Below the pieces are notes generated by a model. It worked only from the letters and a program-made list of their open reading frames with translations. It ran no database searches and was not told where the DNA came from. Positions 1 through 16,610 of a stretch of 64,000 nucleotides of DNA are shown here, piece after piece. Source of the DNA: Scolanthus callimorphus (taxonomy: Eukaryota > Cnidaria > Anthozoa > Actiniaria > Edwardsiidae); contig CM066918.1 of the NCBI GenBank assembly GCA_033964015.1, forward strand, positions 372,001 to 436,000. Reading direction: 5' to 3'. The translations under genes were made by a program, and so were the position numbers. Within the stretch, counting starts at the first letter, position 1. The number at the start of each line of letters is the position of its first letter.

Positions 1-269
1 AATTCACGAGAACAGCCACGATTGGACGAAAGTCCGAGAACGGTCTGCACCGCTTTCCATTTGACCCCGAATTTTCGGGAATTTCGGTCAGAAATCAAAT
101 GGAATGGGACAAATTCCCGGAAATTCCGAGTTCTCCGAAAATTCCCACTTTTGGGGTAAGCTCCAAAGGTTGTCCCAAATTTCCGAAACTTTTCCCCGGG
201 TTTGGCGCTTTCCATTTGACTTCTCACCGAAAATTCCGGGATGTTTTGCCAAGCAAATGGAAAGCGCCC

Positions 270-488
270 TTAGGGTACGTTCGATTGACTTTCTTCCGGA
301 AAACGTTTTCTTGGAAAAATTGAAAAATCCGTTCGATTGACTCGTAATTCCGATTTCGGAAGATCTGGAATCGATTCCAAATCTTCCAAGCTCTCTGTTC
401 AGGCGAGTAGAAAGCTTGGAAAAATATCTGGAAATTTTTCTGAATATTTTCTTTTTCCAGAAGAGAGTCAGTCGAACTCACCCTTAGT
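270..488. mobile_element. Palindromic MITE-like element
   Basis: The left end begins GGGTACGTTCGATTGACT. The right end, read on the opposite strand, begins GGGTGAGTTCGACTGACT. The two arms stay similar for roughly 50 bp inward, through Lys-rich-looking A/T and GGAAAA stretches. This is the layout of a small non-autonomous DNA transposon. No clean target duplication was found, so the ends are approximate. The flanking 1-269 holds repeated GAATTTTCGGG/AAATTCCGG words but no gene that I can support. Confidence 0.5.
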
Positions 489-680
489 AGAGTACGTACG
501 ATACAAGTGTTTGAAAGCAGACGAAGTTAAACCTGTCTGCTGGTGGGCCTAACCCATTTCTCGTCGAATCATACTACACCCGCCCGTCTCTAGACTGCTT
601 GCAGCCCCTTCATTGGCGAACGTCCGTAAATCGAGAATAAAGTCCTAGTCCTAAATTGTAGTTTGTTTGCGCGCTCGTAT

Positions 681-1387
681 TAGTCTAGTCGCCAGAGGGG
701 GTTCACGTGCACCCCCGGAACTAGTAACGAGATATACTTTTTTGGAACCCTTAGGATATCAAAATAACTGGTTTTAGATGTCCCACGGCCCAAAAAGTGT
801 CCCACGGCCACTTTTTGGGCCGATTTTTGTTTTTAATTATATTTTTTTGTTATTTAATGAGATTCAATGAGGCAATTTTATAGACTGTAGCACTGTTCAG
901 AAAAGCATTCCAGTCTTACCACTTATGCTATTATAGTGTCATTGATAGACTGAACACATATGTACAATTTACATGCCCGTTTTATACATGTTACGTTCCT
1001 TACTGATAGATATTTTCTAAGACTCTGTCAGCCTTTGTATTTCTATTAGGAAATACCAAAACGATAAGCGTATGTGACGGGAAAAGGCTGAGACAGCAAT
1101 TTTAACTAGTCTACATGTGATCAGAGTATTCCCAAGCTCGTAAAGTATAGTTTTAGAATCTAAAGAGCTTTTTGTACAGTGCTACAATCTATAAAATTGG
1201 CTCATTGAATCTCATTAAATAACAAAAGAATATAATTAAAAAACAAAAACCGGCCCAAAAAGTGGCCGTGGTTAGCTTTTTCGGGCTGGGGACACCTCAA
1301 GCCAGATTCTAGACACTCTAAGGGTTCTAAATATGTCCCCATAAATGTTCCGGGGGTGCACGTGAACCCCCTCTGGCGACTAGACTA
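681..1387. mobile_element. 707-bp MITE with long terminal inverted repeats
   Basis: The ends are TAGTCTAGTCGCCAGAGGGG and its inverse, CCCCTCTGGCGACTAGACTA. Inverted similarity continues with gaps for about 200 bp on each side, including GGCCCAAAAAGTG and AATGAGATTCAATGAG blocks. A 3-bp direct repeat TAT sits on both sides (678-680 and 1388-1390), consistent with a target-site duplication. The interior has no transposase-like ORF, so the element is non-autonomous. The superfamily is not certain. Confidence 0.85.
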
Positions 1388-1390
1388 TAT

Positions 1391-2066
1391 TTCCAGCTCA
1401 CGAGACTGCAAGCAGTCTACCCGTCTCGTTAGCAGGGTACAATTTGGTAGTGCACCAGGGTGGGGCTGGCTGGTTGTCAGTTAGGCAGGTTCTAAGAAAC
1501 CGTCAGAACTCCAGTCAAAATTCACTAGAAAAAGCAAATATACGAAACTGGCTGTATGCCAAAGTGACTGCAGTCTTCTGTTTGGCCCATTTAGTCACTT
1601 AAACAGTGTTTTCAAACCCTTAAATGTGGACCTTGTTGTCGCGCACCCCACTGATGTTTATATTTGTGCAAAGCATTTTATAGTTATTCCTTATGTATCT
1701 AATATTTTGTCTAATAAGATATTGCAAGAAAATATGAAATAGTCCCAACAAAGCTAACACCAGGGTCTAGAAAAAGCGAGGGAACGCTTGACCATGGTAA
1801 TGGTAAATCACGCGATAATTTTGAAATTAGGAACATAACTTTGACAAAATTCGACGAAAATGTGAGCAGGGTTTGCAGCATAAATCCTAGAGTTTAACAA
1901 ACAATCAAGCACAAATACAAAATACGTTTATTTTGCATTTCCTCCTTTTATACAATTTACTTATGAGCTTACTCGCTGTTTGGCATAATCTAGTAATGTT
2001 TATTTCCTAAGAAAGTTCACGAAGTTTTTAGCCACAAACATACAGTATTAATGCCATGGACATGCA
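1391..2066. other. Intergenic DNA and probable 3' flank of the minus-strand peptide gene
   Basis: I see no coding exon in this stretch. Its right part is probably the 3' untranslated region of the peptide gene that ends at 2067. Confidence 0.5.
1927..1932 (-). terminator. Polyadenylation signal of the first peptide gene
   Basis: AATAAA on the minus strand lies about 135 nt downstream of the stop codon at 2067, a normal distance for a short 3' UTR. Confidence 0.5.
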
Positions 2067-2330
2067 TCAATCACGTTCTTTGTTCAGAGCAGGAAGACAT
2101 TTCCTTTGGACACAGGTAGCAAAGATATTATTTTTGCATCCAATACACTCTTGCGCGTCCAAGCCTTCACAGCCGCGACAATATCGAAACGCGTCCTTCG
2201 CGCAACTCTTCGCGCACCATGTCATGAAGGCAGAAGAAGAGATCGCAGGCACAGCTACAGGGACTGTACGAACATCATGGATAAGCAACATCAGAGCGAG
2301 GCACAGGAGGGATGTTGATGAAAACTTCAT
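2067..2330 (-). CDS. Small secreted cysteine-rich peptide (87 aa, 8 Cys)
   Basis: I do not recognise a named family. The 87-residue product starts with a charged N-end and a hydrophobic core at about residues 7-17 (LLCLALMLLI), a signal peptide. The mature part has cysteines at 39, 43, 51, 54, 62, 65, 73 and 78, giving C-X3-C-X7-C-X2-C-X7-C-X2-C-X7-C-X4-C, and no further membrane segment. The start was chosen at the Met before KFSS. A splice acceptor (T-rich tract ending CAG) sits five bases upstream of this ATG, so the exon begins at 2335 and an untranslated 5' exon must lie at higher coordinates; I could not locate it. The longer open frame up to 2357 runs through that acceptor and is not real. 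Disulfide-rich secreted peptides in cnidarians include venom components, antimicrobial peptides and skeletal or developmental small cysteine-rich proteins. Nothing here decides between these. Confidence 0.75.
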   Translation of the reverse strand: MKFSSTSLLCLALMLLIHDVRTVPVAVPAISSSAFMTWCAKSCAKDAFRYCRGCEGLDAQECIGCKNNIFATCVQRKCLPALNKERD

Positions 2331-2367
2331 AGCTCCTGAAAAAAAGCACACACACATTCATTTACGC

Positions 2368-2506
2368 ATTTACATTTAATACAATAGAAAGTACATTAAC
2401 ATTTTAATATACAATAGAAAGTACATTTACATTTAATACAATAGAAAGTACATTTACATTTAATACAATAGAAAGTACATTTACATTTAATACAATAGAA
2501 AGTACA
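2368..2506. repeat. 27-bp minisatellite, about 5 copies
   Basis: The unit is built on ACATTTAATACAATAGAAAG and repeats every 27 bp, with the first copies slightly degenerate. It lies just upstream (in transcription sense) of the coding exon of the first peptide gene, probably in its 5' intron. A short GTT microsatellite follows at about 2513-2530. Confidence 0.8.
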
Positions 2507-3360
2507 AATAAAGATTGTTGTTGTTGTTGTACGCTGGCTTGCGTTAAAAAAAAACGTTCGAAAAATTGCAATCTTGTCAAGTGGTTACGTACCACGGATT
2601 ATTATTGTTTTGGAAAATCAGTCAAAATTAATATATTCCTTTCTTGCAATCCCAGGAATAAGAACATACAATAAGAACAAAACTGAGAAAAACTTCAAGA
2701 GTTCCATTTCCATCCTCAATGGGTGCCATGTCTGACGCAAGAGGAAGGATGGCGGACGCAGTGAAACCCACTGGGGATAGATGGCGGTGCGCTTTACGGG
2801 GCTTGGGAGGTCAAGCAAATCACTGTATTATACTCTGAGTTTCAATGCCCGATGCAACATTTATTGAATTAAATGTATAACCTGAAAAAGATACATTCAT
2901 CAAAGGAAACAAGAATTCAAAGGCAAAGAAGCTTGTGGCTCACTTACATATTGTAATCATTGTCTTGAATTATTTTAGCTTGAAAAAAGCAATTGATAAT
3001 AACTTATCCCCGCATAGATGATAATTTAAAACAAATCAAAGCGAAACACCCGAAATACGCGTTTTTGCGTCACAGCACAACCAAGCTGCCTAAAGCTAAT
3101 AGGAAATGGAAAAGGAAATGCCGACAAAAACGTCTTGTTTACAAATCTATAACATTTCAACAAATGGCTGACGCCCAAAAGAATCCTTTCGCTGCATTCT
3201 TACAAAAAACAAAAAACAAATTTCGCCAATTTTAAACGGTTCTTTTTTTATCGCAAATTAACTACGGAGCGGATGCATTTACCGAAAAAGCTTCTTAGGC
3301 GGCAGCTGGTAGGTATTTTCAACAGTTTAAAAACAACGAGATAGTAATTTGACGGTGGGG

Positions 3361-3401
3361 CAATTATTTCAGAAACTATAATAATAGTTTCTGAATAATT
3401 G
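3361..3401. repeat. Short near-perfect palindrome
   Basis: CAATTATTTCAGAAACTAT is followed after a 3-4 base loop by its inverse with one base missing. It would form a stem of about 18 bp. There is no neighbouring gene to assign it to. Confidence 0.7.
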
Positions 3402-4287
3402 TATTATAACTAATATAATACAAGTAATAGCGACATTTGGCATTTGGTTATTTTATTTGACAAAAAGGCACAAGCAAGCATGCATACGCTAAGCATGTTA
3501 GCCAATCAGGTCCTTGCCCTGTTACTAGAAATCCCAAACCGAACAGCCTGAATTTCAGCCGTCAGGATAAAACCTAAAGCCACGTGAAACTTCCGGCTTA
3601 ATTGGCCTCCGCGCATTAACAGTCCAGCTTAATAAAATGAACAGATGAAAAGTCTGAACAAAAACGGGTCTCGTTTAGGCAATTGTCCTCTGTTTATGTT
3701 TGAAAGTGCCACAATTATTACAACAAGGCCAGCCACATTGCCCAGCCTTCTAGTGACTTACGGAATACCATTTTCTTTGGAAGTTTTTTTCTTGTATTTC
3801 TCAATATTTCTTGAAAAATATTGACGTAAAAAGGAATAGATAATACTTCAAGCTATTCAAGCAACAGTTGTCACCAACGATCCAATGCCGTTTTCGAGTT
3901 GAACAACTCAACATTGAAAAAACAAAAGTGAATGAAAAACTAAAGGGACACGCGTTTGGTGTCGAGTTAAAATTTTATTGTTAATATTGTATCTCGTGTT
4001 ATTAGTATTATGAAAATTGTTATTGTTATTGATAATAAAGTAGTTATAATGGAATGGTGTTACAAATAGAGAATTAGAGTTCGCATGAAATTGGAATTCT
4101 CACTTCCCTTGTCTCCAATTCGTCTGTTTAATTACGCCGGATAAATTCTAAAACGTCTTTTTCACGGTTTTATCAATTTAAAATGCACGGAAGCTACAAA
4201 CGCAAATAGCCTACATATTAGTGCCCACGGGTGTGGCAAAGTTTACTAAAGCTTATGAATTGTAAAAATAATATCGGGCGAAGATAT

Positions 4288-4448
4288 CAGGCCCGTAGCG
4301 CACATTCTTGGAGGGGTTCGTTGTCCTTAGTTTTTCAGAAAAAAAACCCTGTATAAACCAAATTTACGCATTTTGTCATGTTTCCTAACTGTTTTGTACC
4401 CCAAAACCTGATTTTCACTCCTCGATCCCCCCCTCCCCCACGGGCCTG
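4288..4448. mobile_element. hAT-like MITE
   Basis: The ends CAGGCCCGTAG and its approximate inverse CCACGGGCCTG bound a 161-bp segment with a C-rich right arm. CAGG-type termini are typical of hAT-derived MITEs. No clear 8-bp target duplication is visible. Confidence 0.45.
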
Positions 4449-7400
4449 TTCATAGAGGATTCTCAGACTCTTTCGAACCCGTGTCCCCAGGTTTATAATT
4501 AGCAGGTAACACCTTAATTGCTACATTTCTGTACCTTTTAAACTTTAATTCTGGGAAAGTGTTGTTTCTCTTTCTAAAAGAGTGTAAGGCAAAAATAAGA
4601 GGCAATAATAATTGAAATAATTACGTACGTATCGATAACAGCTTTTACTTCTATGACTTATTATAAGTTATCAATAATTGAGTTTTATATACAAAATCGG
4701 CAGGGAAGTAAGAAATAGGCCATGTTCTACCAAACTGAAAAATGCGCATTACTCATTTCCAAATAATTTTCAGCTTCACAAAAGCTAACATGACAATGAT
4801 CATACCATAGGAAAGCGTGTTCAGACTTTACTTGCGGCCGTACGTTTTGCAAGTCAATGATTTAGTTTTTAGAGCACGCTTCCAATTTGAAAAGAGAAAA
4901 GTAACCAAATTCACGAATGAACATTGGAAAAATACATTAGAAAAAAAAACATATTTACCTTCCACACGCGTTAAGTTTCTCCGTGTCTGACTATCTCTTG
5001 CTCACGCGAGTACGACGGTACAGCTGTGCGTGTGCGGTAAAACCGTATAACTTGACAAGTGTGACAGAAGTTGCCAATGAAGTGCACCATAATTGCTTTT
5101 ATACGTAAAATAATCGCGCAGCTACCAATCAGATTCCAGAGAAAAAATAACATATAATTCCTACGCAGTTGTTTAAGTTTGTCAAAAAATAAATAGCTAA
5201 ACGTTTGTCTTGAAGGGAGAAATAGAATGACTGAAAAATGAGAATGAAACAAAGACGCGGAAGTCTTCCTATTTTCTTTTCGCGTTTCACTCGTTGCTGA
5301 TATTTTATTAAACTGTACATTTTCCGGGAAAAAAGTCTTTGTACTCACATGTTGTCCGCCGAGTTTCCCGAATCCGAGAGATTGGCCGATATAATCCCAC
5401 CTAATAAGCTGACGAAGTTACGCGTCGTCGGAAGGGAAGAAGATACTATCAACTCACTTTGGTCCTTATCTTCTTACAATTGCTTGCTAAAAACAGCCAA
5501 AGGAGGTCTCCTTTTGAATTCTTCATGTGTGTCAAGGTTCTACAATAATTACCCATTGGTGTATTGAAATGCGCGCGGAAGAACTTACTTTAATTAGCTT
5601 TCATATACTTTTTCTTGGTGTTTTTCTACTTATTATGAAAAACGATTTCGCAGCATTACTGTTAATCGAGCACACGGTTTAAGTAGCGATAATCGCGGTT
5701 CAACTGTGTTTTAAGCGGGAAAAATGATAACAAAACACAGCATCATGCCTTAAATAATATTTCAGTATATTTGGTTCTTTATCACGACCGCAGTTTTAAC
5801 GGAGAGCGACACGGGACATTTGCCGTAGGTTCTGGTTTTATCCTCAATTCCCGGTCATTAACCTTCTCGCCCGCTGAGAAGGGGGCCTTTTCGGAAGGAC
5901 AGGCTTCAGGCTCATGGTTATGATGGCGCCAGGCGAAAAACAAATCATTGATGCAAAACAAGTTCACATTACCTGACGTCGGAAAGTTTCTCGCTGGTTC
6001 GTTTCTCAAAGATGTTTCCGTGTGTTCTTAAATTAAAAAAAACTGTCTGCGACTTCAAAAATCTATTTGCCAGTCAAATCCCCCATGCTGATTTCACGAC
6101 AATGGTGATAAATTAGACAGAATATGTTAGTAAAATGTGTCCAACAAAAAGCATACATTCAAAGTCTGTTTGGGGGCTTATCCTTAAAAATATTTTTTTG
6201 TATTATGCTTTTTAATATGACGGACTTTTATACTTTAACATAAGATATGCTTGCTTTTTAACTATCCAATGAAATACAGAGTATTATATATTGTTATTAT
6301 TATTATCATTACTATTATTATGTTAAAAACAGTGAAACTGTAAAACGAATAATGAAATTGACTACTGAAGAATATAAATAACTATTCGTTGCATTTTTGA
6401 GTCCACAGTATTCTAATTCTCATATAAGTCTATAAGGTGGGTTGGCCAAAGCGTTGTAATCTTCCAAGTTGTATGTCGTGAAACATTCATTCACTTTAGT
6501 AAGATCCTAGTAATTCCACTACGTTTCCACTTCACGGTGTTTTGTGTTCACCGATGTTGACACCCTTTTGAATTGTGACTTGACACTTTCATTGCACCTG
6601 TAGTGAGTCATTGTTACTGAATCTTTGAATAACTAGTTTAGCCAGTTTTAGAGAGGTTGTGCGCATGATAGGGAGCTAGTTTAAAACGTGGCTTGAATCG
6701 AATAGTGTCACACTCTGTTGTACAGGGAATTCACTTGCTAGGAGAAGACTAATACCAACAGCGGACACCAGTGGGCCATGGGGTTGACAAATCGTAGTTA
6801 AGGAAATAACACATTCTGTTGGGCTCTCCTCCTTCGAGGAGTCTTTTCCGTTGTCCTTCAGGGTTTCGCCTTGTTCTAGTAGTTCTTATACGAGCTTTCG
6901 CTAGCCAAGTGTGGTTGCTCTATTTGTAACTTCTACTTGTGTGATTCGAATAAACAGAAGCTGCCATACTAAAGTAGTTCAAGTTTGAATTGGAATAATA
7001 GGAAGATATACTCAGTGGTGGATACAAGGGGGTCCTTGGGGTGGTGCTCCCCTTTCGAAAATTAGCCCCTCCCTTTCGAAATTTCTGGACTTGCCGCTCT
7101 ACCCGAGCGTCAATTATTGCGTATACTTTTGCATGCCAAGATTAGAGCACGCCCCTTATTTATGGGTAACCCCAGACGCATTAATTAATGATTTTCAAAC
7201 GTCTGGAATGTTTTTATCTATTTTTTGACGTCACACAAGTGGCAAGCCATCATGGAAATGTGATCACACCATATAAAGTTTTTGTACGTTTGGCGTATAA
7301 AGATTGCTCCTTTCCTGAGAAATAATTTCCCCGTTTTCTGATTAAAAATTGCGTATCTTTCAGACCGTCTGTCAATGCCTAAATGGGAATCCTGTGGCAT

Positions 7401-7994
7401 CCATGGAAAAATACAGATCTGCGCCAAAACGAGCAAAGAATTCAAGATCGTAATAGTAATCTGTAGATTGTACTAGCTAATATAGTGACCGCTCTATCAC
7501 AATATCTTGAGCAGGTAAGCTACAAGGAAGGAAAAAGGTAATAAAGCAACAGAGAAACCTATGACATGGTAGCCCAAGGGCTTTTTACACCTTCTGCGTT
7601 GTAAAAAGAAACAAATGAAAAGAAATCAAACGAAACAAAGATGGCTATAGGCAACAACAATCCAACCGCAACAGGCGACTCCCAAGATCACGTGATCAGC
7701 TGGGGTAGACCGCGTCTCGTGAACATTTAGCGATAGACAAAACAACTACACATGCGCACACATAACCGTGCACAGAACAGAGGCAAGAGTTGCTCCCAAA
7801 CAGGTCACGTGATACCCCTCAGCAAGAACCACTTGCCAATTGATATTCTAATGAGCGTCAAACTTTATCGGATAACATCAGGGGAAACGCTCCCTGATAG
7901 CTAAATGACCCATTATACGCTAAATTACAGCTGTGGAAGCTTTAAATAAATTAAAACAATCGTTTAGTGATCTTAGCAGATGTACACGAGCGTG

Positions 7995-8091
7995 TATAAG
8001 AGAAACTGCTTAAACTATAGAGATGTTACCACCGAGAGGGACAGAAGAGCTACTTCCGGCCGACAAAGAAGGACAAAGTCAGGACTAAAAG
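7995..8091 (+). promoter_or_regulatory. Candidate promoter and untranslated first exon of the second peptide gene
   Basis: TATAAG at 7995-8000 could be a TATA box. A purine-rich segment follows and ends with a strong splice donor, AAAAG|GTAAGA, at 8091/8092. The coding exon at 8831 is preceded directly by a splice acceptor, so an untranslated exon with a donor upstream is required. This is the best candidate in the interval. The proposed intron would be 739 bp. Confidence 0.4.
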
Positions 8092-8123
8092 GTAAGACAC
8101 CCTCAGCATTTCCCTCCCAGTAA

Positions 8124-8204
8124 GCTAGCAGCTTGGGCCATTAGGTACAAAGCGACTCTGAGGGCTAGCAGCTTGGGCCATTAGGCACAAAGCGACTCTG
8201 AGGG
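8124..8204. repeat. 40-bp direct duplication
   Basis: Two tandem copies of a 40-bp unit beginning GCTAGCAGCTTGGGCCATTA differ by a single T/C change. They lie inside the proposed 5' intron of the second peptide gene. Confidence 0.85.
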
Positions 8205-8574
8205 CGTAGTGTTTAAGTTAAAAAACCAACGTTGTTTTTACGCTTTCGCTCTCATGGATGAGAGTGATTTTTTATCAGATTACAAAAATAAGGTTTGGTT
8301 TTCTAGAATTGTTCAGATACCAAGCAAACTAAACGTTCGTTTTAGTTTTGGAGTTCTCAGCTGCGTGAATTTGTAGCTAGTTGAAAAGTTTATCGACTTT
8401 TATTCTGCAAGTTACGCCTGCTTCAGGGCAGTACTTTAAAAAGTTATTTTTACTTGAACACTATAAGTAGGAACTACGCAGAGAATATCAAAACTAAAGT
8501 TAAAGTTATTGATGTTTCTTTGATATTAGGGTATTCAAACGGGGCTACGTTTTGAAGAACTTTGTTGTGATGTT

Positions 8575-8648
8575 CACTAGAATCTACCGAAAACAACCCT
8601 GGTGGCCTCACTCGAATCTACCGCGGAAAACAACCCTGGTGGCCTCTA
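8575..8648. repeat. 34-37-bp direct duplication
   Basis: Two copies of a unit containing AATCTACCG and CAACCCTGGTGGCCTC stand in tandem, the second with a 3-base insertion. They are also inside the proposed 5' intron of the second peptide gene. Confidence 0.85.
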
Positions 8649-8830
8649 AAAATAGCGTCTTACAAGATCCATTCCATCTAAAATGATAAAAGGAGCAAAT
8701 GAATATCCCTCGCGGGTTAGAAAATCGTGTTTTAGTCGATAAGATCCAGGTGTCTTTAATTCCTTGTTTTCAATTCAACGTGTCAAGACTTTCTGGGATT
8801 ATTATATTTAATCTATCTTAATGTTTTCAG

Positions 8831-9031
8831 ATGCAACTCAGAGCGTTGAGCTTGTTACTCGTCGTCATGGTGGTGATCACGTGTTCAAGTGACGTAGTTG
8901 AAGCCAAGCCTCCACACTCCATGCACTGTCGACTGAAATGCCGCGAGCACAAACGAGAATGCCGGCTGTTTGGCTACCCTGTCCATCTTTGTCATGACGC
9001 TGAGCTACTGTGTTTACAGCAATGCTTCTAA
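8831..9031 (+). CDS. Small secreted cysteine-rich peptide (66 aa, 6 Cys)
   Basis: I do not recognise a named family. Residues 1-25 form a signal peptide with a hydrophobic core (LSLLLVVMVV) and a probable cut after VVEA. The mature 41 residues are basic and hold six cysteines at 33, 37, 44, 54, 61 and 65. The loop lengths are 3-6-9-6-3, symmetrical about the centre. CX3C pairs at each end could staple two antiparallel helices, as in alpha-hairpin peptides; that fold is an inference. The splice acceptor TTTTCAG abuts the ATG exactly, so the whole coding sequence is one exon behind an untranslated exon. The protein ends two residues after the last Cys. A poly(A) signal lies 33 nt past the stop. 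Ion-channel-acting, antimicrobial and signalling roles are all possible and none is shown by the sequence. Confidence 0.75.
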   Translation: MQLRALSLLLVVMVVITCSSDVVEAKPPHSMHCRLKCREHKRECRLFGYPVHLCHDAELLCLQQCF

Positions 9032-9063
9032 CGAACTGACCGAACGGAAACCTTGTATTGCCG

Positions 9064-9069
9064 AATAAA
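9064..9069 (+). terminator. Polyadenylation signal of the second peptide gene
   Basis: AATAAA lies 33 nt downstream of the stop codon at 9031 and marks a short 3' UTR. From here to the WDR61 stop at 9525 the two genes converge. I see no other feature in that interval. Confidence 0.7.
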
Positions 9070-9524
9070 TGACATTGGAATGTAGTCTCAAATGCATTGT
9101 TGTCGATGTTGCTGTTTTTAGATAAAAACTTTCCATACTATATTACCAGGTATCAGGGTAAACCCTCTAACCACTGAACACCACTTGCTAGTCTAGACCA
9201 TCTTTCCTTTTTAAATGCGGACCAGCCACAAAAGATACCTCCCGTGAAAAAAGTTTGAACAAAAAGCGAACATTTTTTTCAGCTGTGGAACAGTTTTGAG
9301 TCGGTCGATAGTTTGTCACATTTTCTTTCAAGGACGAACCATTACAATTATTTTTCCTAAGGTACACTACAGATTAGCGGCATTATAAACGAGTCTTTGT
9401 GCTGAGGGATCACACCTACAGCTTTACATTGTAGCTTTACAAATTACATGCACACAACGATGTTATGTAGAGCTTCCCACTTACTTGGTTTCAAGGTTCA
9501 AGCAAGCTTGCTAATAAGAGTATT

Positions 9525-16036
<6,512 letters not shown>

Positions 16037-16610
16037 TATTTGTGATAATAACTTATGAACTCCACGTGTGAAAAACAGCGCACATGGGAACCATCAGCAA
16101 ACTAAACTTTAGAGGGTACTTTAGAGGTATAAGTTGGTAAAAGTTGGTTGTGAAGTTACTTCAGATCCGCCATCGTGAACTACGGGCTCAGCAGTGATCA
16201 GCGGTCCAACTAGTTACCAGGGGCCGGTTCCTAGAAGGTCAGGTAAGAGTTATCTGTAGATAAATGCTTATCCAACGGATAAATCCTGAACAAACCCTAT
16301 ACAACAGATAACTTTTATCCATGGATAACTTTATCCAACCTTTCAGGAACCGGCCCCAGGCCTTTTTCAGGTAACAAAAATATAACGACACTAAAGTTTT
16401 GAAAATATATGAAAATAGGTCTAAAAGAGTGAAAATTCTACCTGCCGTTCTCAAAGTTCTTACTGAAATAAATCTACGTCACTTTAAGATGTGAAAAAAC
16501 GAGAAACAATTTTTTGGGGTGTTTTTCCAAGTTCCTGCAGTGCCCACCCCCCAGGGGAATCAATTGCTTTGCTCATATTATGGTCTACCTCCTGTTCAAC
16601 AAGGTTCAAA
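16037..16610. promoter_or_regulatory. Shared divergent promoter interval of WDR61 and COX7C
   Basis: The start codons of WDR61 (minus) and COX7C (plus) are 574 bp apart and point away from each other, so both promoters must lie here unless distant 5' exons exist. A 138-bp MITE occupies the middle. I recognise no certain TATA box. Confidence 0.55.
16220..16357. mobile_element. 138-bp palindromic MITE inside the divergent promoter
   Basis: The ends are GGGGCCGGTTCCT and its perfect inverse AGGAACCGGCCCC. The arms remain partly complementary inward through GATAAATGCTTATCC and GGATAACTTTATCC. It is short enough to be a pure foldback MITE. No clear target duplication is seen. Confidence 0.8.

Larger units (their letters stand above)
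2511..7994. other. Long AT-rich intergenic stretch
   Basis: Apart from a hairpin near 3380 and a MITE at 4288-4448, I find no supportable gene. The longest open frame (4971-5348, minus) lacks an ATG start, has biased composition and shows no recognisable motif. A sequence starting CAGTGGTGGATACAAGGGGG at about 7013 resembles one near 63680 and is probably a dispersed-repeat end. The stretch probably also holds the untranslated first exon of the 2067-2330 gene. Confidence 0.5.

Noticed and set aside
99..552. Short overlapping ORFs at the left end
   Set aside because: They run through the inverted arms of a MITE and surrounding repeats, on both strands.
2618..2818. Minus-strand ORF with a hydrophobic stretch (LLKFFSVLFLLYVLIPG)
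   Set aside because: It could be a signal-peptide exon, but no splice donor in the right phase and no downstream exon were found.
4971..5348. Minus-strand ORF of 125 codons
   Set aside because: Its first codon is GTG, not ATG. There is no motif, signal peptide or convincing splice context.
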